From assembly GCA_937983315.1 (NCBI GenBank), contig CALKAH010000278.1:1-7600 (forward strand): a DNA stretch of 7,600 nt, given 5' to 3'. Position numbers and translations under genes: made by a program. The notes under the pieces are model-generated. The model was not told where the DNA came from, made no database searches, and saw only the letters and a list, made by a program, of their open reading frames with translations. The stretch comes from an uncultured Acholeplasmataceae bacterium. Its GTDB lineage: Bacteria > Bacillota_I > Bacilli_A > Acholeplasmatales > Acholeplasmataceae. Shown here one piece after another: positions 1-6,243 of the stretch. Position 1 is the first letter of the stretch; each line of letters starts with the position of its first letter.

Positions 1-45
1 CCACCGAGATCTACACTCTTTCCCTACACGACGCTCTTCCGATCT
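1..45. other. Illumina P5/read-1 adapter (artefact)
   Basis: The first 45 bases match the 3' part of the Illumina P5/TruSeq universal adapter, ending in CGACGCTCTTCCGATCT. They are not genomic. The reverse complement of the same adapter closes the window, so the ends form a false terminal inverted repeat. The lipoprotein frame stays open through this block and reads RSEERRVGKECRSRW, a recognisable adapter-derived peptide. Confidence 0.98.
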
Positions 46-2484
46 TATTAATGTATGTGTTCCTCCTAATGCAACATGTGTAATAAACTCATCAAAATTA
101 AAAGGAATTTGATTCGTTACATTAGTGGGTAGCGATCTGTTGGTTTTTGAACTATCACCCAATTGACCATTAGTATTATCTCCCCAAAGATATAATTGAT
201 TGAAGGAAGTGATAGCTCCAGAGTAGTATGAGCCAGCAAAAATACTAACAATTTTTTCGCCCTCGTCAAGATCAAATTTTAATGAAATATCAAAAGGCAT
301 TGATCGATTTTCTGTGGTTCCATCTCCTAATTGACCAGACTGATTGTTTCCCCATGTAAAGACACGTCCATATGAAGTCAAAGCAATAGAGTGTGACATT
401 CCTATTCCAGATTTACCTAATGCAATATCTTCTATTGTTTCATTGGGATAAAGTACAATGTCAGCAATTGGATTATAATTTTCATATAAATAATAGCTTA
501 ATTCATACTCGTTTATTATCCATTTTGCATAATAGATTTTGTCTTCTGTAGTTCCTTGGAGCTGAAATGTGATTACGTTTCCTTCAAATAATTCATTATC
601 ATACCAACCTAAAAAAGTATGTCCATCTTTAGTCGGTGACTTAAAGATAAAATTGGGTGACAAAATAGTATATGTACTGGGATTATTTTCATTATTTACA
701 CCATCAAACATTTCATATGATATCGTGTATATTTCAAGTTCCCATTTCGCATATAGTGTTGAATTTTCAGTTGGAAATGAGTCATTCAAATATTCAAGTG
801 TTAATTCTATGTCTGTATACCATCCTGCAAATGAATAACCTTTGTAGGTAGGTGCAAATAACTCGCTTCCAGCATAGTCGATTTCAACTATATTATTCTC
901 ACCATTATTTTGTATAAATGTGACCTCATATAAATTGGGTGTCCATTTTGCATGGATTGTGAGATCTGTTGATGGCATGAAAGTCATATTAAAAGGAATA
1001 ACTAAATCCTCATCAGTAAACCAATCATCAAAAGTATACCCTTGCTTTATTGGATTGGAAGGAAGTTCAATAGTTGAATTATAATTTAACATAATTTGTT
1101 CTATATCACTACCACCATTTGTATCAAATATAATTTTATAAGAGTTGATGTTCCATTTCGCATAAATCGTGATGTCTTGTGCAGGCATTGTCGTGAACTC
1201 GTAAGCAGTCGAAAGATTCTCATCGGCATACCATCCCCCAAACGTATACCCTTCTTTTGTTGGGCTGATGGGTGCTGCGATAACCGTGCTAAAGTCTTGT
1301 GTGATATGATCAACAGTCGTTCCTCCTTTAGGATCGAAAGTGATTGTATATTGATTGATGCTGTACTGAGCCTTCAGTGTCACATTGTTTGCGGGCATGC
1401 TTTCTGGGAGATCAATATCCCACCCGGTGAACGTATACCCAATCCGGCTTGCCACTGGGATAATCACTTCGCCCAAACCAGAACCATACTCCAGATTAGA
1501 TGCGCTGATGACGGTGTTATCATGATTGATGAACTGCAGTGTGTATGAGTTGATGTTCCACTTCGCATAGATGATTAGATCATTGGCAGGCATGGTGGTT
1601 AATTCGAATGCTGTGGTAAACTCTGTATCACTATACCATCCCCCAAAAGTATATCCTTGTTTTGTTGGGTTGATGGGTGCTGTCACTGTAGATGCATAAT
1701 CTTGGGTAATTGCTGCGATGGTTGATCCACCTTGAGTCTCAAATGTGATGGAATATTGGTTGATCACGTATCGAGCCTTGAGAGTCACATTATATGCAGG
1801 CATATTTGTAGGAATCTCAATGTCCCATCCTATAAATGTGTAACCTTCTTTACTAACTTCAGGGGGCGTAATTCCACTTAAATCAGCATTGTACTCAAAA
1901 TCAGAACTACTAAGAACAGTGTTGTCTATGTCAACATATCGAAGCGTAAATGAGTTAATATTCCATTTTGCATATAGGATGATATCGTTCGTTGGAATCG
2001 TCATGAAATTATAGGCTATCGAGAGATTCTCATCGGTATACCATCCCTCAAATGTATACCCTTCCCTTGTTGGATCTCTTAGTATGATTGAATCCATTTC
2101 AACATTGAATGTAGTGGGGTTATCTAAATCATTAGTCCCCCCATTTAAGACATATATGATTTGATATTCGACCGGAATCCATTTTGCATAAACGATCAAA
2201 TCAATATTTTTTTGGATGGGCTGATCTAGTATTGAACTGAAGGTGAATGGTTCTTCAAAAATCTCATCATCTAAAAACCAACCTGCAAACGAATAACCTG
2301 CCTTGGTTGGATCTTGTGGTATATCAACTTCATTAATACCATCATAGATGATAACACTTACCTCTGTTCCTCCATTCGAATCAAATGAAATTGCGACATT
2401 AAATGGTGATGCAACACATGATACTAGTATAGTTACAGCAAATATCATTGACATAAGAAAGGCTATAAATTTGTTCAATCTCAT
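46..2484 (-). CDS. Surface lipoprotein with B repeats and RCC1-like repeats, C-terminus cut off
   Basis: Translation runs without a stop from ATG 2484 to the adapter boundary: 813 residues, incomplete at the C-terminus. Residues 1-23 are a lipoprotein signal: basic start MRLNK, hydrophobic core, then lipobox LVSC with Cys23 as the predicted lipidated residue, so the protein should be anchored outside the membrane. About nine InlB B-type (Listeria-Bacteroides, Flg_new) modules follow from residue 31 to 655. Each has an F/Y-rich strand often with NGG, then GYTFxGW, and most end in YAKW (near 99-102, 171-174, 306-309, 441-444, 511-514, 578-581, 652-655). Modules near 179-239 and 314-374 are variants with a DNTV segment and LKARY/LKAQY ends. 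From about residue 687 the protein changes to RCC1-like repeats (ALTSYGRVFTWGNNQSGQLG, then LYLWGDNTNGQLGD, then VALGGTHTLI), a probable beta-propeller. A GGAGG Shine-Dalgarno lies 5 nt before the start. Likely role is adhesion or surface interaction (inference). All Trp codons are TGG. Confidence 0.93.
1156..1965 (-). repeat. 405-bp tandem super-repeat inside the lipoprotein gene
   Basis: The codons for WNINS recur at residues 174, 309 and 444, exactly 135 residues (405 bp) apart, giving two units at 1965-1561 and 1560-1156. Each unit is one DNTV-type variant module plus one GG-type B module. Similarity is clear in DNA and protein but not identity, so the duplication is old or has been diversified. 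Confidence 0.8.
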
Positions 2485-2489
2485 ATTAA

Positions 2490-2494
2490 CCTCC
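2490..2494 (-). promoter_or_regulatory. Ribosome binding site of the lipoprotein gene
   Basis: GGAGG on the minus strand ends 5 nt before ATG 2484. It supports that start and hence the full signal peptide. Confidence 0.8.
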
Positions 2495-2540
2495 ATCTAT
2501 AAGCGATTTCATCGTGTTTATTATTAATTATTATATCACC

Positions 2541-2570
2541 ATAGTATTATAAAATTGTTTCATATTTCAA
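2541..2570 (-). promoter_or_regulatory. Possible promoter of the lipoprotein gene
   Basis: On the minus strand TTGAAA (2570-2565) is followed after 18 nt by TACTAT (2546-2541), a plausible sigma-A-type pair about 57 nt before the start codon. Other TATAAT-like hexamers lie at 2551-2546 and 2535-2530, so the exact -10 is uncertain in this AT-rich sequence. Confidence 0.35.
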
Positions 2571-2591
2571 AGAGAGATTATTCGTGGAAAA

Positions 2592-2697
2592 AAACTATAG
2601 TTTATTTCACAGCTATCGATAAACCCAAATTGCGTCCTTTTTTACTATATAACCTGTGCAAAAAATAGTGCAAAAATAAAAGTGCAAAAACAGCACT
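2592..2697 (+). promoter_or_regulatory. Candidate operator or recombination site before the recombinase
   Basis: The stretch holds a perfect 12-bp palindrome AAACTATAGTTT (2592-2603) and three direct copies of GTGCAAAAA starting at 2656, 2668 and 2682. The last copy overlaps an inverted repeat AAGTGC (2680-2685) / GCACTT (2693-2698). The copies sit just before the recombinase ribosome binding site. Small serine recombinases often bind sites next to their own gene, so autoregulation or a crossover site is possible (inference). I did not recognise a clear -35/-10 pair. Confidence 0.4.
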
Positions 2698-2721
2698 TAT
2701 TTTCTCAGAGGGGTAAATGCA

Positions 2722-3261
2722 ATGAAAATTGGATACATTAGAGTATCAACACAAAAGCAGAACACGGAATCACAAAGGGAAACTTTAGAAAAATATGGGG
2801 TCGATAGAGTTTATGAAGAAAAGGCATCTGGGCGTAACACCAATCGACCTGTGCTCAACGAAGTTATGAATTTTATTAGAGAAAACGATACTTTAATCAT
2901 TTATGATCTGTCACGCCTTGGAAGAACCGTGCATCAAGTTATGAAATTAATAGAGTATTTTTATGAACATTCCATCGGCTTTGTCTCTATCAAGGAGAAT
3001 CTTGACATTACTACTCCTATTGGAAAGGCGATGGTTAGTATTATCGCTTCATTCAATCAAATGCAAATCGAAATTCAAAATGAAAAAATCAAGGAGGGTA
3101 TACAGCACGCGAAATCAATCGGTAAAAAGCTAGGTCGAAAGAGCATTGGTGATGATAAGGTAAAGTTGATTAAAGCCTTGAAAAATCAAGGCTTCACGAA
3201 CTCGGAAATCGCAATTCAACTGGGGTTGTCTAGAAGAACAATTATCAATTATACTGAATAA
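2722..3261 (+). CDS. Small serine recombinase (resolvase/invertase family)
   Basis: The 179-residue product has the size and layout of a resolvase/DNA invertase. The N-terminal catalytic domain covers residues 1-130. YIRVST contains Ser9, the predicted nucleophile that attaches covalently to DNA. Arg7, Arg42 (in NRP), Arg65 and Arg68 (in DLSRLGR) match the usual active-site arginines. LDITTPIGK (94-102) is the conserved TP-G motif. A helix-turn-helix DNA-binding domain follows (about 144-178; TNSEIAIQLGLSRRTIINY). The start is supported by AGAGGGG at 2707-2713, 8 nt upstream. In the long dimer helix the usual acidic-Arg pair after the phenylalanine looks replaced (FNQMQIEIQNEK), judged from memory of the family. 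Whether it resolves, inverts or transposes cannot be told. It is divergent from the lipoprotein gene, which makes phase switching possible but unproven. Confidence 0.95.
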   Translation: MKIGYIRVSTQKQNTESQRETLEKYGVDRVYEEKASGRNTNRPVLNEVMNFIRENDTLIIYDLSRLGRTVHQVMKLIEYFYEHSIGFVSIKENLDITTPIGKAMVSIIASFNQMQIEIQNEKIKEGIQHAKSIGKKLGRKSIGDDKVKLIKALKNQGFTNSEIAIQLGLSRRTIINYTE

Positions 3262-3294
3262 TGTAATTATGCGTCTTTCATAATACTGTTAAGA

Positions 3295-3663
3295 TTATAG
3301 GATGTATGTGTTTGCTGTCTCGCGGGTGAATAATATGCACATTATCTTCTTGGAGATGCTGATGACTTTAAATCGATTGATCAGTTCAGAAATCCTGACG
3401 ATATTCTGTGAAAAATCAACCGCTTCATCTATATCAGAAAAAGTAAATATATACGCTTTTCTGTGCTTGCTGTATCGAAACTTGACAAATGAGTAATAAA
3501 TCGTGCGAACATTCATCTCAACACTAATTATACCCGTCTCTATCTCCTCGTTGTAGTGATTTTTAAAATCATACCCTGTGTTCTTGTAAATAGTGACCAT
3601 TTTTTCAAGTTTATTTACGATGGATTGATACACTTTATTGACATTTATCGTTTCAATAATCAT
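3295..3663 (-). CDS. Uncharacterised protein, diverged member of a three-gene paralogue family
   Basis: I do not recognise this 122-residue protein. It is clearly related to the proteins at 4723-5139 and 5136-5504. Residues 53-98 align without gaps to 65-110 and 53-98 of those proteins, sharing Tyr56, Phe59, Tyr64, Phe75, Ile78, Ala81 and Ser92. The ELYDGF hallmark of the other two is here TIYYSF, so this is the most diverged copy. There is no signal peptide or membrane segment, so it is probably cytosolic and mixed alpha/beta. GAGGA lies 4 nt before the ATG. The gene converges on the recombinase with only 33 bp between the stops, and I see no convincing terminator there. Confidence 0.75.
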   Translation of the reverse strand: MIIETINVNKVYQSIVNKLEKMVTIYKNTGYDFKNHYNEEIETGIISVEMNVRTIYYSFVKFRYSKHRKAYIFTFSDIDEAVDFSQNIVRISELINRFKVISISKKIMCILFTRETANTYIL

Positions 3664-3733
3664 AAGTTCCTCATCATTCTTTAAAAAGTAGAATATTTTC
3701 TTTCAATATAAAGATTATCTTTAACCTAATAAA

Positions 3734-3848
3734 CTATTCGTTTGGCCATGACTCATACGGATCATCATAGTCTAGATGGACATTCTATTTTTTTCATATC
3801 TTTTCGCAACTGATGGATTAGTAGTTCCATGCTCACTTCATTGTGCAT
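3734..3848 (-). pseudogene. Possible frameshifted gene remnant upstream of the 3295-3663 gene
   Basis: A minus-strand frame from ATG 3848 encodes a helical, charged stretch (MHNEVSMELLIHQLRKDMKK, ending at TGA 3765). A second frame ending at TAG 3734 encodes the acidic tail HLDYDDPYESWPNE. One frameshift near 3770-3785 would join them. Both look protein-like in composition, but the stretch is short and neither part matches a family I know. Confidence 0.25.
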
Positions 3849-4112
3849 ATGTTCTCAACCGATTACATTTCATATAATCACTCCATTCCCAATGACGTTT
3901 ATAAACCAATATTAGAATAAGTGATGTTTTTGATATTTCAGGTTTACCATAAGCCTATTAAACTTACCAAATGCTTGGATATGTTATTAGAGATAAAAAA
4001 CCAAAAAAATACATCCCAAATGTATATTACTATATGAAGGTGATAAATAAAGAATAACAATCAACTTACCTACCTCATCATCAATTTTTAAGTTATGAGG
4101 AACAACTTAATA
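3849..4112. other. Intergenic stretch with no supported gene
   Basis: AT-rich with only short open frames, for example plus-strand frames of 38 codons (3924-4040) and 28 codons (3971-4057), neither with a good ribosome binding site. The segment near 3892-3912 weakly resembles the decayed duplicates at 5581 and 6244 (TATAAAC followed by a TTAGA-like stretch). Confidence 0.5.
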
Positions 4113-4335
4113 GGTCTATAACGAGAAGACAGTGTTTAGCTTCGTTAATGGTGATAGTTATAGACCATAATATATCACATAGAACAGCATGGTAGCCCGC
4201 TCGGTTATGAAAGCTACCATTACCGACTAGCTCTAAGAGTTATAGTCTCGACACATATGATATTAAAACGTTGAGTCGTTTTCCGAGGAAAAGTAAGCAC
4301 TCCGCCTATAAGTTATGTGTTTAAATAAGATAACC
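4113..4335. other. Candidate structured RNA or DNA element (cluster of inverted repeats)
   Basis: The block has no long open frame and looks less AT-rich than its flanks. Perfect inverted repeats follow one another: GGTCTATAAC/GTTATAGACC (4113-4122/4157-4166), ATGGTAGC/GCTACCAT (4189-4196/4213-4220), GACTA/TAGTC (4225-4229/4243-4247) with inner CTC/GAG, and ACACATA/TATGTGT (4251-4257/4314-4320) enclosing AAAACG/CGTTTT (4265-4270/4277-4282). GGTTAT (4203-4208) can also pair with ATAACC (4330-4335). The layout resembles a multi-stem noncoding RNA ending downstream at the terminator at 4568-4620, or a site for replication or recombination. It matches no tRNA, tmRNA, RNase P, riboswitch or intron core that I can recall, and the strand is undecided. 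Confidence 0.4.
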
Positions 4336-4357
4336 CGCTCAAGGCGTACAAATCGAA

Positions 4358-4469
4358 AATATCATCTACATCATCTTTTAAAATAACATCTACAATAACT
4401 TCTAAAATAACATCTGCAATCATTTCCGCAATATCATCTACATCATCTTTTAAAATAACATCTACAATA
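4358..4469. repeat. 40-bp perfect direct repeat with degenerate spacer repeat
   Basis: A 40-bp sequence at 4358-4397 recurs without mismatch at 4430-4469, a 72-bp period. The 32 bp between them contain a degenerate version of the same unit (TAAAATAACATCTGCAAT against TAAAATAACATCTACAAT), so this is a small minisatellite built from ATC/ACATCT-rich words. The period is a multiple of three and long frames stay open on both strands: a minus frame at about 4477-4313 reads DVILKDDVDDI twice. No ribosome binding site supports translation. Confidence 0.85.
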
Positions 4470-4567
4470 CCGACCAATACATTTATTGTGTGTATGTATT
4501 TATTTTCTTTTATAAAACTTTTCTTTATTTTATTTCAACAAATAACAAATAGAGAGAGTAATGAAAA

Positions 4568-4620
4568 AAGTAAAAGACTTTGCTCAATGTAAACTACTCC
4601 TGAGCAGAGTCTTTTTACTT
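4568..4620. terminator. Strong hairpin, probable bidirectional terminator
   Basis: The arms 4572-4586 and 4601-4615 form 15 consecutive pairs (one G-T) with a 14-nt loop, and a single bulge allows four more. The stem is flanked by an A-run on the left and T-run on the right, giving U-rich 3' ends on both strands. Read on the minus strand it lies about 100 bp after the stop of the 4723-5139 gene and would end the 5504-4723 operon. Read on the plus strand it would end any transcript from the 4113-4469 block. Confidence 0.8.
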
Positions 4621-4722
4621 ATAAGTTTTTTAATCGTTTTGATACCTACGTACCAGATTTATTTGAACGGAAAGTTAGTTGTGTGTAGAATAGTGTATTC
4701 TCACCAAGTATAAAAGAATTAA

Positions 4723-5139
4723 TCAATTAGAATAAGTTGTTTTTTCTACGATTTCCTCAGTTTTTCTTTTGAGCAATATTGCACTCACTTTTGCTGTTTC
4801 AATAACATAATAATTATTAAACACTTTTGAAAAATCCATCACTTTGTGCGCAACCTCGAATGCATCAACAATATTCGTAAATCGAAGTTTATATGTTTTC
4901 GTTCTTGTTGAGTACCCAGCCTTGATGAAACCATCGTACAGTTCTCTCAAGTTAACTTCAACTTCATTCTTTATAGATTCAGAAAGGGATATGTATTCTT
5001 CCTTTGTAATTACATCGAATGTTTGGTACTCATCATTAGCCTTGTACCATTTATCAATCCGAGCAACTATGTATCTAAATGATTGTGTATAGTCGATTTC
5101 TTTCAAATTTTCCCTCCAGTAATTTACATCTTCAATCAA
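4723..5139 (-). CDS. Uncharacterised protein, paralogue family member, second gene of an operon
   Basis: The product is 138 residues of unknown function. It shares NLRELYDGFIKAGYSTR (63-79) with KLKELYDGFISIGYNPR of the upstream protein, then RF..I..A....A....D.S..FN at identical spacing. The N-terminal part also aligns (VARIDKWY with VRLLDEWF, then EEY with DEY). It is predicted soluble, with no signal or membrane segment. The start is TTG at 5139, which overlaps the upstream TGA stop in TTGA, so expression is probably by translational coupling; no good Shine-Dalgarno is seen and no in-frame ATG lies nearby. The Lys/Glu-rich C-terminal tail (124-138) is absent from the other two paralogues. 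Confidence 0.8.
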   Translation of the reverse strand: MIEDVNYWRENLKEIDYTQSFRYIVARIDKWYKANDEYQTFDVITKEEYISLSESIKNEVEVNLRELYDGFIKAGYSTRTKTYKLRFTNIVDAFEVAHKVMDFSKVFNNYYVIETAKVSAILLKRKTEEIVEKTTYSN

Positions 5140-5504
5140 ATGTTATAGAATCCATCTTTGCGAATGCTTTGCATAAGTATTGTTGCTCCAATAGGTGTTT
5201 CGAGGTCATCAAAGAAGTTAAAATTATCTGATATATCTATGGTCTGCTGTGCTATCTTTCTTGCCATACTGATGTCATCAAATCTTATAATTAATGCGTG
5301 TACACGTGGGTTGTATCCAATTGATATAAAACCATCATATAACTCCTTCAACTTAAATGAAATATTCTCAATATGTCCTTTTTCTTCTTCAAGATACTCA
5401 TCACTGTAAATTCCCCAATATGGTGAGTACTTTCTGATGGTATGAAACCATTCGTCCAACAATCTGACAACTTCTTGGATTTCAGTCCAGTTTTGTGAAT
5501 CCAT
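5136..5504 (-). CDS. Uncharacterised protein, paralogue family member, first gene of an operon
   Basis: 122 residues, not a family I recognise. An N-terminal helical part contains VVRLLDEWF (12-20), an acidic segment DEYLEEEKGHIEN covers 35-47, and the family core KLKELYDGFISIGYNPR (51-67) is followed by IIRFDDISMARKIAQQTIDIS (72-92). Seven positions are identical in all three local paralogues with no gap over 46 columns. AAGGAG (5519-5514) lies 9 nt before ATG 5504 and supports the start. It is translationally linked to the 4723-5139 gene by a 4-bp overlap, so the two proteins are probably made together and may interact (inference). Confidence 0.82.
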   Translation of the reverse strand: MDSQNWTEIQEVVRLLDEWFHTIRKYSPYWGIYSDEYLEEEKGHIENISFKLKELYDGFISIGYNPRVHALIIRFDDISMARKIAQQTIDISDNFNFFDDLETPIGATILMQSIRKDGFYNI

Positions 5505-5561
5505 TTAATCATTCTCCTTTTTTTATTTATTTGCAAATCATTTTTATCTTATTTATATCCA

Positions 5562-5590
5562 TGTATAATTCCTAGAGTAACGACGATGAA
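5562..5590 (-). promoter_or_regulatory. Possible promoter of the 5504-4723 operon
   Basis: On the minus strand TTCATC (5590-5585) and TATACA (5567-5562) are 17 nt apart, about 58 nt before the start codon. The -35 match is only partial, and another TATAAA lies at 5557-5552. Confidence 0.3.
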
Positions 5591-5809
5591 CCATAAAGCA
5601 TTTTATCCAAGCAGCCTTATATAATACTCATCAATGGACTAAAGTTCTTCCAAAGGCTTTTGTAGGACAGGCTTACATTCATCACGAACAATAACTAGAG
5701 AAAATAATGATTACATGTGAAATAGACTATTCGTTGCAGCAACTTTTGTTATATCATCTGATCATTGTACTCAGTTTGTTGCATTTATTATCGGGTTTAA
5801 TTTTTACAT
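5581..5809. repeat. Diverged intergenic duplicate, copy 1
   Basis: No intact gene lies between 5521 and 5811. 5581-5621 matches 6244-6284 at 28 of 41 positions without gaps. ATGGACTAA recurs at 5634-5642 and 6315-6323. GGGTTTAATTTTTACAT (5793-5809) matches 6414-6431 with one gap. The order is the same in both copies. In the minus direction both copies contain parallel fragments (TLVH, YK, K.F..HRR here), broken by stops, which suggests a decayed gene. Confidence 0.5.
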
Positions 5810-5811
5810 AG

Positions 5812-5840
5812 TGAAAAAAACCACGTATCTAATCGTGGTT
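5812..5840 (-). terminator. Rho-independent terminator of the 5899-6195 gene
   Basis: On the minus strand AACCACG (5840-5834) pairs with CGTGGTT (5825-5819) around an 8-nt loop and is followed by a run of T. It lies about 59 bp after the stop of the zinc-ribbon gene and separates it from the 5504-4723 operon. Confidence 0.85.
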
Positions 5841-5898
5841 ATAACCCATAAATCCTAATCTACTTTTTTATCAATGATTCAAATAACCAATCAATTTC

Positions 5899-6195
5899 TT
5901 ATCTGGTCTTTTTATATGAATTGATAAATAATGCATATTCATTCATTGCATCTAAAAACTCATCGGTTATAGGATAGCCTGAGTAATCTCCAATTACGGT
6001 TTCGTTTCCACAATATAGACATGCTACTGTAAATACACCCTCGTCAGCAACAACATTTTTTTCTGGATCAATATCCCTCGCATAAAAAATAAACCGACAG
6101 TGGTAACAACCGCAGATGTGAGATTCAATAATTTCCTCATAATTACCCACACTGTGTTTTGCTGCACTTGCTAACATCTCATAATCAAAATACAT
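5899..6195 (-). CDS. Small zinc-ribbon-like cytoplasmic protein
   Basis: 98 residues. Cys28, Cys30 and Cys33 (CGCYHC) with Cys59 and Cys62 (CLYCG) can form a metal-binding ribbon, most likely for zinc. The pattern CGC.xC ... C.YCG ... VIG...GYPIT..FL.xM is one I recall from small conserved proteins annotated only as 'cytoplasmic protein' or hypothetical; no biochemical function is known to me. The usual length of those proteins is similar, so it looks intact. AGGAGG (6209-6204) lies 8 nt before ATG 6195. It appears monocistronic: a terminator follows and the gaps on both sides are about 300-400 bp. Acidic codons ending at TAG 6199 just upstream (AEDYLDEDDAQEE) may be the tail of a lost gene. 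Confidence 0.85.
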   Translation of the reverse strand: MYFDYEMLASAAKHSVGNYEEIIESHICGCYHCRFIFYARDIDPEKNVVADEGVFTVACLYCGNETVIGDYSGYPITDEFLDAMNEYALFINSYKKTR

Positions 6196-6243
6196 GTGCT
6201 ATTCCTCCTGTGCATCATCCTCGTCTAAATAATCCTCGGCTTA

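Noticed and set aside
569..1548. Plus-strand open frames of 89 and 150 codons and a minus frame at 1101-1313
   Set aside because: All lie in other frames of the continuous, domain-bearing lipoprotein gene.
3263..3286. Terminator between the convergent recombinase and the 3295-3663 gene
   Set aside because: ATTATG/CATAAT is a weak 6-bp AT-rich stem without a T-run.
3302..3496. Plus-strand 64-codon frame, and similar frames at 4844-5092, 5158-5409, 6927-7184 and minus 5348-5536
   Set aside because: They are antisense or out-of-frame shadows of the minus-strand genes, with no motif or good ribosome binding site.
3924..4057. Short plus-strand frames of 38 and 28 codons
   Set aside because: No ribosome binding site and no recognisable motif; expected by chance in AT-rich DNA.
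4189..4220. tRNA-like D-arm (GGTAGC ... GCTACC)
   Set aside because: No acceptor stem or T-arm (GGTTCGAATCC-like) at the required distances.
4225..4247. Group I intron P7-like signal (GACTA ... TATAGTC)
   Set aside because: The two halves are adjacent with no room for P3/P8, and no P/Q elements or homing endonuclease are seen.
4358..4469. CRISPR array
   Set aside because: Only two perfect copies, with a spacer that is itself a degenerate copy of the repeat, and no cas genes.
4687..4701. AGAATA-GTG-TATTCT hairpin as a terminator of the 4723-5139 gene
   Set aside because: The stem is short and AT-rich with no T-run; the hairpin at 4568-4620 is far better.
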